From assembly GCF_009797025.1 (NCBI RefSeq), contig NZ_CP047027.1, positions 1,798,001 to 1,862,000 on the forward strand: a stretch of 64,000 nt of DNA, in the 5' to 3' direction. The translations under genes and the position numbers were made by a program. The DNA is from Cellulophaga sp. L1A9. Its GTDB lineage: Bacteria > Bacteroidota > Bacteroidia > Flavobacteriales > Flavobacteriaceae. Under the pieces are notes generated by a model. It worked only from the letters and a program-made list of their open reading frames with translations. It was not told where the DNA came from and did not search any database. This document shows, piece by piece, positions 18,938-28,102 of the stretch; the stretch's first letter is position 1, and each line of letters begins with the position of its first letter.

Positions 18938-20566
18938 ATGAAAAAGCTGATTAAAAAACGTGTTATCATTCCTGTTTTTGCTCTCGTATTTATTATCGTT
19001 GGGAGTAGTTTTAAAAGTGATTTTTTCGAAATCGCAAAGCAGATAGAGATTTTCACTACTTTATTTAAGGAACTCAACATGAATTATGTTGATGAAACTA
19101 ATCCTGCCGAGTTGATGGATGCTGCTATTAAAAGCATGTTGGAAGGCCTAGACCCTTATACCCGTTTCCTAAACGAACAAGATGTAGAAGCCTACAAAAT
19201 AAGTAATGCTGGAGAATACTCTGGTATTGGTGCTATTGTACGAGCCTATAAAGATAAACTGGTAATTGTAGAACCGTATAAAGATAATCCGGCAGACAAA
19301 GCTGGCCTAAAAGCAGGTGATGAAATTATAAAAATTGGCGACATTGATGTTAAAGATTTTAAAGACAATGCCACTGAACTTTTAAAAGGTGCAAATAATA
19401 CTAGTGTAACGGTTACCTATAAGAGGCAAGACGAAACAAAAACAACTACCATTACAAGAGAAGCCATTGAAGTAGATGCAGTACCCTATTACAAAATGGT
19501 AAATGAGCAAACAGGATATATCGTCCTTGCAAAATTTAACCAAAAAGCATCAGAACAAACCAAAGCAGCTTTAATTGATTTAAAAAATAAAGGCGCTCAA
19601 AAAATTATTTTAGATTTAAGAGGTAATCCTGGCGGGCTACTTTCGGAAGCCATAAATGTTACCAATCTATTTGTACCTAAAGGAGAACTGATTGTAACCA
19701 CAAAATCTAAGGTTAAAAAATTCAACTCAGAATACAAAACAAAAAATTCTCCCGTAGACACAGAAATTCCTTTAGTGGTGTTAGTGAATGGCAGCAGTGC
19801 ATCGGCAAGTGAAATTGTTTCTGGTGGCTTACAAGATTTAGATAGAGCCGTAATTATTGGCGCTCGTAGTTTTGGGAAAGGATTAGTACAACGTCCTTTA
19901 AAACTTACTTATGGTACACAATTAAAAGTAACCATTTCTCGCTATTACACGCCTTCTGGAAGGTGTATTCAATCCTTAGATTATTGGAATAGGGATAATG
20001 CTGGTAACGCTGTGAAAACAACAGATATTCACGACTTTAAAACCCGTAACGGTCGTAAAGTGCAAGATGGTGGTGGGGTTTTACCTGATGTAGAGATTAC
20101 GGCATTAAAAACCAATACTCTTACAACAGCTTTACTTCGTGAAAATGCGATTTTTAATTACGCAACAGACTTCTATTACAATAACACCATTACAGATGTA
20201 GCCGCTTTTGAGTTTTCTGATGCCCATTTTGAAGCTTTTAAAAACTATATAAAATCATCTGGGTTTACGTTTGAAACTGCGACTGAAAAAGCATTGAATA
20301 AAGCCATGAGTTTAAACGATACTGATTTATTAGACACACAAGTACAAGAGAAATATCGTGAATTATTAGCCGAAATAAATACCAAGAAAATTACAGGCTT
20401 AGATAAATCTAAGAAAGAAATTAAAAAACAATTAGAAGATGAAATTATTACTCGTTACTTCTATAGCCAAGGCCTTTATGATTATTACTTAACGCATGAT
20501 GATGCTATTTTAACCGCTACAGAGCTTTTAAATGATGCTTCAAAATATAAGAGTATATTGAAGTAA
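18938..20566 (+). CDS. S41 C-terminal processing protease with PDZ domain
   Basis: CtpA/Tsp-family peptidase of 542 residues, anchored or exported by an N-terminal hydrophobic segment (~residues 9-25). A PDZ domain spans ~90-170 (IGAIVRAYKDKLVIVEP, then KAGLKAGDEIIKI). The S41 core has the SASASE motif with Ser289 as likely nucleophile, and Lys314 in SFGKGLVQ exactly 25 residues later, as in Tsp. The C-terminal ~150 residues are a family-specific helical region. It likely trims or degrades periplasmic proteins. Confidence 0.92.
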   Translation: MKKLIKKRVIIPVFALVFIIVGSSFKSDFFEIAKQIEIFTTLFKELNMNYVDETNPAELMDAAIKSMLEGLDPYTRFLNEQDVEAYKISNAGEYSGIGAIVRAYKDKLVIVEPYKDNPADKAGLKAGDEIIKIGDIDVKDFKDNATELLKGANNTSVTVTYKRQDETKTTTITREAIEVDAVPYYKMVNEQTGYIVLAKFNQKASEQTKAALIDLKNKGAQKIILDLRGNPGGLLSEAINVTNLFVPKGELIVTTKSKVKKFNSEYKTKNSPVDTEIPLVVLVNGSSASASEIVSGGLQDLDRAVIIGARSFGKGLVQRPLKLTYGTQLKVTISRYYTPSGRCIQSLDYWNRDNAGNAVKTTDIHDFKTRNGRKVQDGGGVLPDVEITALKTNTLTTALLRENAIFNYATDFYYNNTITDVAAFEFSDAHFEAFKNYIKSSGFTFETATEKALNKAMSLNDTDLLDTQVQEKYRELLAEINTKKITGLDKSKKEIKKQLEDEIITRYFYSQGLYDYYLTHDDAILTATELLNDASKYKSILK

Positions 20567-20590
20567 TCGTTGTGTACTTAACAACATATA

Positions 20591-20626
20591 AAGCAAAGGC
20601 TACCCATTTTGGTAGCCTTTGCTTTT
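20591..20626 (+). terminator. Intrinsic terminator after the S41 protease gene
   Basis: A 15-bp perfect stem (20591-20605 with 20612-20626) with a 6-nt loop; the distal arm ends in TTGCTTTT. Confidence 0.9.
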
Positions 20627-20724
20627 ACCTAAATACTGCAGTTCATCTAATTCTCTTAGCAATACCGCTTTTTTTCTCTATTTTAGGAGGGAAATAGGTG
20701 TACTAGCCACAACAACAAAGCTAT

Positions 20725-21600
20725 ATGGGAATATTAAACAGATTATTTGGTAAAAAAAAGAAGGTAAGAACGCGTGAAGGAAACCCTGATGTCTACGATA
20801 CTTCTAACGATAATGATCGGATGAATTGGGCAATAGAAAAGGCCAAACTTACCTTACATTATTTTGAAGAATGTGTGTCCAACCAGAAAGAGGAGCAACA
20901 GTATTTCTCTATAAAAGCGAGAATAGAAGATGCTGGTAAAATAGAACATATATGGCTTTTAGAGCCTAATTTTGATAGGGATGGCAACATCTTTGGAGTC
21001 GTTGGAAATGAACCTATAGATGTAACAAATGTCAGGATCAATGAAAAAATAGGCATCACGTTAAATGAAGTTTCTGACTGGATGATTATTGAAAATGGCA
21101 GGCTGATTGGTGGCTATACAATAAGAGCTATTCGAGACGGATTAACAGGGAGTGAATTAGCAAGCTTTGATAAAAACCTTGGCGGGATGTTAGTAGATGA
21201 CGGAGAAGACTATTTTATTCCGAATCTTGAAACTCCAGAAGGAGCCATTTTAACATTAGAGCAAGCTTACGATCATGATGATTTAGAAACAGCGATGAGC
21301 TGTAAAGATTTTCATAAAGAAGCAGAGTTTATGCTAAAGAAAACCATTAAAATAGAAATTAATGAGGAGCTCATTGCCTCTACATCAGAATTACTGCGCC
21401 TGTCCTACATTAAAAATATGCAAGAACACGGCATGCCTAAATTTAACGGCATTAAAAGAGCTTTTAAAAGGCAGAACATCTCTGAAGAAAACTGTATTAT
21501 AACGGAAATTTGTCAATACCCTGACGGCGGAAAATCGGCACAAAAATTCAACACCTATAAAATAAACAACCAATGGAAAGTTCTTGGGTTAGAAGACTAA
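20725..21600 (+). CDS. DUF2314-domain protein
   Basis: Cytoplasmic protein of 291 residues. It begins with a basic amphipathic tail (MGILNRLFGKKKK), which could bind membrane. Residues ~30-160 resemble DUF2314 (NWAIEKAKLTLHYFEECV, FSIKARIEDAGKIEHIWL, then DWMIIENGRLIGGYTIRAIRD). The C-terminal ~120 residues are unassigned. No function is known for the family. It has its own terminator-isolated transcription unit. Confidence 0.78.
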   Translation: MGILNRLFGKKKKVRTREGNPDVYDTSNDNDRMNWAIEKAKLTLHYFEECVSNQKEEQQYFSIKARIEDAGKIEHIWLLEPNFDRDGNIFGVVGNEPIDVTNVRINEKIGITLNEVSDWMIIENGRLIGGYTIRAIRDGLTGSELASFDKNLGGMLVDDGEDYFIPNLETPEGAILTLEQAYDHDDLETAMSCKDFHKEAEFMLKKTIKIEINEELIASTSELLRLSYIKNMQEHGMPKFNGIKRAFKRQNISEENCIITEICQYPDGGKSAQKFNTYKINNQWKVLGLED

Positions 21601-21718
21601 AATTACATTACTCATAAACCTTAAACATTAATAAAACCACCCATGTCCGTTCGTGTTGTATTGAGACCTATTAGAGAAACAAAAGTTTAACTTTATTGTT
21701 TAGATCAATACCTCGAAT

Positions 21719-22231
21719 ATGCTACAAACAGACCGCCTTCAATTTAAACCCTTTCATAGCAACTATGAAGCTGCCTTAGAAAACCTGTGCTGCGAAAATG
21801 AGCTCGTCATGAAGACGACCCTCAAAAGTCGCGTGTTTACTAAGGCAGAATTTAAAGCCTTGGTCAAAGACGAATTTATTCATAGTGAAAAAGATTCCTT
21901 TGGGTTTTGGTGTGTTATCTCTCGAGAAGACGGTTCCCTTATGGGCATTTCAGGTATTCACCCTTGCCATTATCTAGAACGAGATTCTCACGAATTTGGG
22001 TTTATTCTTCACCATGACTATTGGGGTCAAGGTTTCGCTACCGAGATTGGGAATTTCTGGTTGCAGCATGCTAGAAACCAACTAAAATTGCCACAACTTG
22101 TAGCAACGGTACACCCAAACAATACAGCGTCAAAAAAGGTGTTACAAAAACTTGGCTTAAACCTCATCACTACATTTACAGCTCCAGAGCGTGGAGCACG
22201 TTGCTTGTTTTGCAAAGTATTGCTTGGTTAA
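21719..22231 (+). CDS. GNAT acetyltransferase, RimJ/RimL type
   Basis: N-acetyltransferase of 170 residues. It has the RimJ/RimL-like start LQTDRLQFKPF, the central HEFGFILHHDYWGQGFATE acetyl-CoA-binding motif and the closing VHPNNTASKKVLQKLGL. Substrate (protein N-terminus or small molecule) is not determined. Confidence 0.85.
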   Translation: MLQTDRLQFKPFHSNYEAALENLCCENELVMKTTLKSRVFTKAEFKALVKDEFIHSEKDSFGFWCVISREDGSLMGISGIHPCHYLERDSHEFGFILHHDYWGQGFATEIGNFWLQHARNQLKLPQLVATVHPNNTASKKVLQKLGLNLITTFTAPERGARCLFCKVLLG

Positions 22232-22324
22232 CAAGAAAGGCTCAGGTAGTGTTTTAAAATCATGAAACGAGAACATCTCAATCCTAAGTTTTACTTACAT
22301 TTATATACTATTTAATAAGCACTA

Positions 22325-22350
22325 TTCCCCAGTATCTTTGCAGTGGGGAA
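22325..22350 (+). promoter_or_regulatory. -7 box flanked by an inverted repeat
   Basis: The -7 element TATCTTTG (22333-22340) lies between TTCCCCA (22325-22331) and its reverse complement TGGGGAA (22344-22350). The symmetry around the promoter core suggests an operator for the downstream gene, or an early-transcript hairpin. Confidence 0.5.
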
Positions 22351-22376
22351 TAACATTCTAAAGACAAAAAGAGAAC

Positions 22377-23309
22377 ATGCAGGTAATTTTAGGAGCAAAC
22401 GGAATTATAGGAGAAGAATTGGCAAAAGAATTACGTGCCAAGTATACAGATAATATTAGGTTAGTGGGCCGAAACCCTAAAAAAGTACACCCAGAAGATC
22501 ACTTATTTAAAGGCGATTTATTAAAATCTGAAGATGTTCATAAAGCTTTAGAAAATGCTAAAATTGCATATATGACTGTTGGGCTTCCCTACAAATCATC
22601 GGTTTGGTTAAGCGATTGGCCAAAAATTATGCAAAATGTCATTACAGCTTGTAAAGCCCATAACTGTAAACTTGTTTATTTTGATAATACGTATGCCTAC
22701 GCCCAAGACAGTAAAATTCAGACTGAAGACACCTCTTTTAAATCAGAAGGAAAAAAAGGAATCGCCAAAAAAATAGCTGCAGAACTATTACTAAAAGCTA
22801 TTAAAGAAAAAGAAATCTATGCGCTAATTTGTAGAGCCCCTGAATTCTACGGTCCTGGAAAAACAAAAGGACTTACAAATTCTCTGATTTTTGAACGACT
22901 AAAAATAGGAAAAAAACCAAAAGTATTTCTAAAAGACACTGTTCTAAGAACGCTAATTTATACCCCTGATGCCAGTAAAGCCATGGCATTATTAGGAAAT
23001 ACACCAGATACTTACGGACAGACTTGGCACCTCCCATGTGATGATAATCGGCTCACCTACAAAGATATTCTAGATGAAATTTCAAAACAATTAGGGCGTA
23101 CGGTTCAGTATGATATACTTAGTTCTTTTGTATTAAAACTCAGCGCCTTTTTTAATGAGAACATGAGAGAAACACAAGAACTACTTCCTAGGTATACCAT
23201 TGATAATATCTTTGATTCTTCTAAATTTAAGCAACGATTTCCCGATTTTAAAGTAACTTCCTATCCTGAAGGAATTAAGGAAATTATTAAAAATTTCGGA
23301 ATAAAATAG
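22377..23309 (+). CDS. NAD-dependent epimerase/dehydratase (atypical SDR)
   Basis: Cytoplasmic extended-SDR-like protein of 310 residues. The Rossmann nucleotide-binding motif is LGANGIIGEELAKEL at the very N-terminus, followed by RLVGRNPK, a GDLL turn and CRAPEFYGPG, all typical of atypical NAD(P)-binding epimerases. Substrate is unknown. Its last ~60 codons were duplicated 2 kb downstream (25218-25369). Confidence 0.85.
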   Translation: MQVILGANGIIGEELAKELRAKYTDNIRLVGRNPKKVHPEDHLFKGDLLKSEDVHKALENAKIAYMTVGLPYKSSVWLSDWPKIMQNVITACKAHNCKLVYFDNTYAYAQDSKIQTEDTSFKSEGKKGIAKKIAAELLLKAIKEKEIYALICRAPEFYGPGKTKGLTNSLIFERLKIGKKPKVFLKDTVLRTLIYTPDASKAMALLGNTPDTYGQTWHLPCDDNRLTYKDILDEISKQLGRTVQYDILSSFVLKLSAFFNENMRETQELLPRYTIDNIFDSSKFKQRFPDFKVTSYPEGIKEIIKNFGIK

Positions 23310-23722
23310 GAACGAACGTCTGATACTGAAATGTAATGCTCGTTTGTTCTCCATTGAAGTTACACTGTAGCAACTTAGTATGACTAAAAAAATAGTAGCA
23401 ACATGCTCCCTCCTAAAGAGTTTGCAAAACGAGTATTAAAATAGTCAGCTTTTGCAACCATTCTTATAGCGTTCTCTCTAGGGATCGGGGTTTTAGGATA
23501 CCATTATATTGGTGACTTACATTGGATAGACAGTATCTATAATGCTTCCATGATTTTAACGGGCATGGGTCCTATTGATGAAATGAAGACCGATGCTGCA
23601 AAACTGTTTGCTTCTGTCTATGCTATTTTTAGTGGCGTTATTTTTTTGAGCACAGTAGCCCTCTTTTTTGCTCCTTTTGCCCATCGGTTAGTGCATCTCT
23701 TAAAAATTGAGGCGCAAAGACA
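23131..23722 (+). repeat. Tandem duplication, copy 1
   Basis: This segment carries the 3' end of the epimerase gene and the dead copy of the small pore-like gene. It aligns with 25218-25806 except for small deletions on each side. The two copies flank two unrelated genes. Confidence 0.85.
23380..23722 (+). pseudogene. Inactivated copy of the small pore-like membrane protein gene
   Basis: It aligns along its length with the intact gene at 25440-25787. An early poly-A run has 7 rather than 8 A residues, shifting frame. A substitution turns a Tyr codon into TAG shortly after. Near the 3' end about 23 bp containing the stop codon are missing, so the residual open frame runs into unrelated sequence up to 23771. 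An internal ATG at 23550 could still express the pore-like C-terminal half, which is unlikely to be functional. Confidence 0.85.
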
Positions 23723-23821
23723 GACAAATCTTAATCTTTTCTTTACAATTCAGAACAACATGACATGCTAATTTATGCTACTTTAGAATATTCTTTTTTT
23801 TTTGAGCTAAAGGAAACTTCA

Positions 23822-24175
23822 ATGTGTAAAAATATAATTGCTCTTGTAATTTTATCCCTCATACAATTTCTGGCAAACTCCTACATCGACGATTGTAGTT
23901 GTTCTGAACCACAATCCTATGATCAAAGTTTTACGAATGCTAACGTAACGAATATCACGAATAATTATACTGACGCCAATCATGATAACTATCAGATTAG
24001 TATAAATGAATATAGAGAGTCCTACCACTTTAAGCTTAATAATATCTTAATCAACTTAACAAAAACACATGGTATTCCATATTCCGTTCTCTTTAAAATT
24101 ACAGCAATTTTAGCCTCGGAAAATACCATTAGACCACAGATGCGCATGAGTACATTTAATAATAGAATTCCTTAA
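23822..24175 (+). CDS. Small secreted hypothetical protein
   Basis: Predicted protein of 117 residues from ATG at 23822, with a hydrophobic N-terminus (NIIALVILSLIQFLANS) acting as signal peptide or anchor. A Cys pair CSC and an Asn/Thr-rich stretch follow. The frame is open from 23765, but the upstream part is rich in low-complexity T and lacks a signal. No family is recognised. It lies between the two halves of the duplication. Confidence 0.55.
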   Translation: MCKNIIALVILSLIQFLANSYIDDCSCSEPQSYDQSFTNANVTNITNNYTDANHDNYQISINEYRESYHFKLNNILINLTKTHGIPYSVLFKITAILASENTIRPQMRMSTFNNRIP

Positions 24176-24186
24176 ACGATATCCTT

Positions 24187-24987
24187 ATGAAAAAAATAAT
24201 ATTCATTTTTATTCTTATCGCCTATGCTCCTCTCAAAGCACAAAATATAGACTGGGAAAAAAGTTGTTATAAAATAGAAAATGGATCTAATGACAGCCAG
24301 CATTGTTTATTAGAAGCATCACAGCGGGCAGAGCATTTATTTAATGTCTTGCCCAAATTAATAATTTACAAGTATGACCTAACTTCCAATGAATATATTC
24401 AGAAAGATTTTCAAAATAAAAAGCTATATAAGGCTTATAGTAATTCTATAGTGCGGCATGAAGCCTATGAGCTGCGTATAGAAATACCTACTTATAAAGA
24501 GCACGTTAGAATGATTGTATTTCTTACCGATTTGGATTTATTAGATATTGTGATGCAAGAATACACCAATGCAGACCGCCAAGATTTAGAAAAATTACTA
24601 GTAGAAAACGGAACTCCTTTACCCGCTGCAACAGCACAAATGCAGTATAAACCACAACGCGAATTTTACCTCAATACGCATAGTGAAATGTATGAAAGAG
24701 TAAAAGAGGTTAGTATAGATTATTCTGCAGAGCTACAAGGGGGAGCTCTAGTACCGCAACTTAACCTCCCTAATTATGAAAAGCCCTTTATAACCTATAC
24801 TAATTTACAGCATGAAATATATTTTGAAGCTACTTATGCGGATAAATACCTTTTTAAAATTGAAATGAAAGGTGTAGAAAGTATCCATTCCTGTACCACC
24901 GCCCTAGCCTATATCGAAGAATATTTAATGAGCGTAGATTTTTCAGAGTTAGACCGTTCTTTCTATTTCAAGGCTGCAGCACAATAG
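24187..24987 (+). CDS. Secreted hypothetical protein
   Basis: Protein of 266 residues with signal peptide MKKIIFIFILIAYAPLKAQ. The mature region has scattered charged helices and sheets and two widely spaced Cys pairs (SCYK...HCLL near the N-terminus). No known domain is recognised. It starts 11 bp after the preceding small gene, so the two are probably cotranscribed. Confidence 0.75.
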   Translation: MKKIIFIFILIAYAPLKAQNIDWEKSCYKIENGSNDSQHCLLEASQRAEHLFNVLPKLIIYKYDLTSNEYIQKDFQNKKLYKAYSNSIVRHEAYELRIEIPTYKEHVRMIVFLTDLDLLDIVMQEYTNADRQDLEKLLVENGTPLPAATAQMQYKPQREFYLNTHSEMYERVKEVSIDYSAELQGGALVPQLNLPNYEKPFITYTNLQHEIYFEATYADKYLFKIEMKGVESIHSCTTALAYIEEYLMSVDFSELDRSFYFKAAAQ

Positions 24988-25078
24988 CCTATTGGATCTA
25001 AAAATTTGTCCTATTTTTTTTGAGAATTAGGCCTGTATATGGCGCACCTGAAACCCTAAATTGTGATTGCGAAATTAG

Positions 25079-25204
25079 GGTGAGAATGATAGTGAGCATG
25101 CAATTTACTTTAACCGCAGCGCCATTGCTACTCAATATTATGCTAAAAAATTTACCAATAATGCTCCGGAAGTAAACACCCCTTTAGACCCCAGAACGCT
25201 ATAA
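25079..25204 (+). pseudogene. Possible gene remnant
   Basis: An open stretch of 41 codons without a start reads like real protein (EHAIYFNRSAIATQYYAKKF, ending NTPLDPRTL) and is preceded by a stop. It sits in an otherwise gene-free 450-bp interval between the secreted protein gene and the duplicated epimerase tail. It probably is the 3' end of a gene lost during the rearrangement. Confidence 0.3.
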
Positions 25205-25217
25205 TTTTCTCGAGGTT

Positions 25218-25369
25218 TATTAAAACTCAGCGCTTTTTTTAATGAAAACATGAGAGAAACACAAGAACTACTTCCTAGGTATACCATTGATAATATCTTT
25301 GATTCTTCTAAATTTAAGCAACGATTTCCCGATTTTAAAGTAACTTCCTATCCTGAAGGAATTAAATAG
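25218..25369 (+). pseudogene. Duplicated 3' fragment of the epimerase gene
   Basis: Fifty codons nearly identical to the C-terminal part of the gene at 22377-23309, in frame but with no start. About 26 bp near the end are deleted, so it stops early (GIK-stop). It marks the left edge of duplication copy 2. Confidence 0.85.
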
Positions 25370-25439
25370 GAACGAACGTGTACTATTAAAATATAATTCT
25401 TACTAGAAATCTATTGAATATACACCGTAGCAACTTAGT

Positions 25440-25787
25440 ATGACTAAAAAAAATAGTAGCAACATGCTCCCTCCTAAAGAATTTGCAAAACGAGTATTAA
25501 AATATTCAGTTTTTGCAACCATTCTTTTAACGTTCTCTCTAGGGATTGGGGTTTTAGGATACCATTATATTGGTGGCTTACATTGGATAGACAGTATCTA
25601 TAATGCTTCCATGATTTTAACGGGCATGGGTCCTGTTGATGAAATGAAGACCGATGCTGCAAAGCTATTTGCTTCTGTCTATGCTATTTTTAGTGGCGTT
25701 ATTTTTTTGAGCACAGTAGCCATCTTTTTTGCTCCTTTTGCCCATCGGTTAATGCATCTCTTAAAAATTGAGGATATTGATAACTAA
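25440..25787 (+). CDS. Small two-TM pore-like membrane protein
   Basis: Inner-membrane protein of 115 residues. The first hydrophobic segment covers ~18-42 and the second ~75-100. Between them lies a re-entrant-looking stretch, WIDSIYNASMILTGMGP, whose layout (TM, pore helix, TGMGP, TM) resembles the M1-P-M2 unit of simple potassium channels, although the TVGYG filter is not present. Channel function is therefore only suggested. A degraded duplicate lies at 23380. Confidence 0.7.
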   Translation: MTKKNSSNMLPPKEFAKRVLKYSVFATILLTFSLGIGVLGYHYIGGLHWIDSIYNASMILTGMGPVDEMKTDAAKLFASVYAIFSGVIFLSTVAIFFAPFAHRLMHLLKIEDIDN

Positions 25788-25807
25788 AAAACGAAACGCA
25801 AAGACTG

Positions 25808-26371
25808 ATGCCTATAACTAAAATAATGCTATGCCTGTGCCTTTTGGTACTGATGGGTTCCTGCGCTACCTTAAAAAAAAATGAAATGGCGGAGCATCAG
25901 ATTAAATTAACGAATGAAAACCTACATTTAATCAACGGAACTTATGAAAATAATGAACGTATGAGTCCACCGTATTTAGATTATTTCTGGGGCTCTTATC
26001 TTAAGAATAAGGAATTTAAAGTCGTTTCTAAAAAGGTCTTTCAAGAGAAAAATCCATATGTCGTTACACTTAAAGTAGTAAATAAAAAGAAAGTGAATGC
26101 CACTGTTAAAATTAAGGGCAGTATTTTAAAAACCTATACCATTAGAGGTCGCGTTAAGAACGGATATTTTGAACAAAACAGAAAAATGTATATTCTACCA
26201 GCATTACTAATTAATGAATATCATTCCTCTAAGTTTAGAATAGGGCTTCTTGAAGATCATAAGTTAATTACCGATTTTAGGAAGATTGAATTTGGTACCG
26301 TATATTTTTTTAAACCCTATGAGAATTCTACATCATATTATAACCTACCACATAATAGTATAGCGGACTAA
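25808..26371 (+). CDS. Hypothetical lipoprotein
   Basis: Lipoprotein of 187 residues with signal and lipobox LMGSC. The mature part is basic and beta-rich ([28 protein letters not shown]). No family is recognised. It begins 20 bp after the pore-like gene and is probably in the same transcript. Confidence 0.75.
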   Translation: MPITKIMLCLCLLVLMGSCATLKKNEMAEHQIKLTNENLHLINGTYENNERMSPPYLDYFWGSYLKNKEFKVVSKKVFQEKNPYVVTLKVVNKKKVNATVKIKGSILKTYTIRGRVKNGYFEQNRKMYILPALLINEYHSSKFRIGLLEDHKLITDFRKIEFGTVYFFKPYENSTSYYNLPHNSIAD

Positions 26372-26433
26372 AGGAAAAAAATAATGCTACAAAAAGAACA
26401 AAGGTTTGCAACCCAATAAATACTAATAATACT

Positions 26434-27057
26434 ATGAAAGAGGAATATCATAAAAAATGGAATACTGTATTTAGCGCCGATGAATATGCGTATGGAGAAG
26501 GTCCAAATGAATATTTAAAAGAACAGTTAAAGAATATAACTCCCGGTAAGCTTCTTTTCGCCGCTGAAGGCGAAGGCAGAAATGCCGTCTATGCAGCAAC
26601 TTTAGGGTGGAACGTGTCTGCCTTTGATATTAGTGAACAAGGGAAAGAGAAGGCCTTAAAACTTGCCAAGGCAAATAATGTAGCCCTTGATTATAGCGTT
26701 GGCGAATTGCCAAGTTTAAATTATGCTAAAGAATCTTTTGACGCTATCGCCTTAATATATGCCCATTTTCTTCCTGAATTAAAGGCGGAGTATCATAAGG
26801 AGTTATGTAACCTATTAAAAAAAGGCGGACTCGTTATTTTAGAAGCTTTTAGCAAAAATCATTTGAAATATAGAGCAGCAAATCCAAAAGTAGGAGGACC
26901 CCAAAATATAGATTTTCTATTTTCCATTGAAGAAATAAAATCAGATTTCATGAATTTTGAAATTATTGAATTAGTAGAAAAAGAAATTGCGCTGAATGAA
27001 GGATTATATCACAACGGTATAGGCTCTGTAATTCGCTTTGTTGGACGCAAGAAGTAA
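26434..27057 (+). CDS. Class I SAM-dependent methyltransferase
   Basis: Cytoplasmic Rossmann-fold methyltransferase of 207 residues, TehB-like in overall layout. Motif I is [16 protein letters not shown], followed by [10 protein letters not shown] (ribose-binding acidic position), motif [13 protein letters not shown] and the post-motif [13 protein letters not shown]. Substrate is unknown. Confidence 0.88.
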   Translation: MKEEYHKKWNTVFSADEYAYGEGPNEYLKEQLKNITPGKLLFAAEGEGRNAVYAATLGWNVSAFDISEQGKEKALKLAKANNVALDYSVGELPSLNYAKESFDAIALIYAHFLPELKAEYHKELCNLLKKGGLVILEAFSKNHLKYRAANPKVGGPQNIDFLFSIEEIKSDFMNFEIIELVEKEIALNEGLYHNGIGSVIRFVGRKK

Positions 27058-27257
27058 AATAGTGCTAATTCGCACAACACCTTAAGCTATAGCTACGCGC
27101 TTAAAACACTTTTAAAAAAGGGCAAGATAAGGGCTTTAGTATGCGCTATTTTAAATGTGTAAAAGTGTAGATTTGAGATTCCATGAATTAGAAACCTGTG
27201 CCGTTTCGTATTCAAGAAATAGCTTCAAACACAAAAAATGACCTATCTTTTAGTCCC

Positions 27258-27917
27258 ATGAAAATTAAATTTGTATTGCTATTAATTTTAGTCCTAATAG
27301 GGCTTTCTTATACAACAGCTGTAAAGGAAACGAACTCAAATAGAAAAATTAAGATTGAGTGGACCGAGCACTTGGAAGAGGATTTTTCTTTCAAAGAAAA
27401 ATGGAGTTATCAGGAATTTATATATAAAAACAGACATGGACAGTTAAGTTGCGATGGAAGCTGTCCAGTAGAAATTGATCGAATGAAAGATGAATCTGGA
27501 AAAATTTATCAAGATTCATTGCACGCATTTTATGCGATTATTGATACCACTCATGTATTTCACTCTTTACGCTCTAAAAACAAAATGTATGAATATTCCG
27601 GAACAGATTATATCGATTTTCAAAAAATTAAAGGCGGAATTATAAGAGGGAAATCGGCAAATAATGTTTCAACAAACAGCAGTTTAATTATAGAAATACA
27701 AAATGATTCTTGTGCTGTTTGGGTTGACTTTAATAGTATTAGAGATTTGGGGCAACATAATTTTCCTCTTGAAAATGGAGCAATTAAAATTGACAGAAAT
27801 CTATTTGAACAGGGAATTTTAAAAGCTGTATTCAATTTTAATTTTGAAAACACTTTAGAACCTAACAAAAACCTTTTTTGGAACGGTCAGATATATAGCA
27901 GTATAAAAACGGAATAA
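27258..27917 (+). CDS. Secreted hypothetical protein
   Basis: Protein of 219 residues from ATG at 27258, with signal-like segment MKIKFVLLLILVLIGLSYTTA. A GTG at 27198 in the same frame would place 20 polar residues before the signal and is less likely. A Cys pair (LSCDGSCPVEID) may form a disulfide. Not assigned to a family. Confidence 0.7.
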   Translation: MKIKFVLLLILVLIGLSYTTAVKETNSNRKIKIEWTEHLEEDFSFKEKWSYQEFIYKNRHGQLSCDGSCPVEIDRMKDESGKIYQDSLHAFYAIIDTTHVFHSLRSKNKMYEYSGTDYIDFQKIKGGIIRGKSANNVSTNSSLIIEIQNDSCAVWVDFNSIRDLGQHNFPLENGAIKIDRNLFEQGILKAVFNFNFENTLEPNKNLFWNGQIYSSIKTE

Positions 27918-28102
27918 AAAGGTTGAATACAAAACAAAATTTTAACGAGGTGCCGCCATGAAGGAAGAAGCAAAATATCCGTGTAATACCTCACCCGCGA
28001 GCACGCAAAAAGCTATACCTTCGTGACCCTGCGGAAACAAAAAACAGAATACATCCTATTTCTACACTAAATTTTATTTAAACACTTTTTACCACGACGC
28101 TG

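Larger units (their letters stand above)
25218..25806 (+). repeat. Tandem duplication, copy 2
   Basis: Second copy of 23131-23722. Here the membrane-protein gene is intact and the epimerase tail is a fragment, the reverse of copy 1. Confidence 0.85.
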
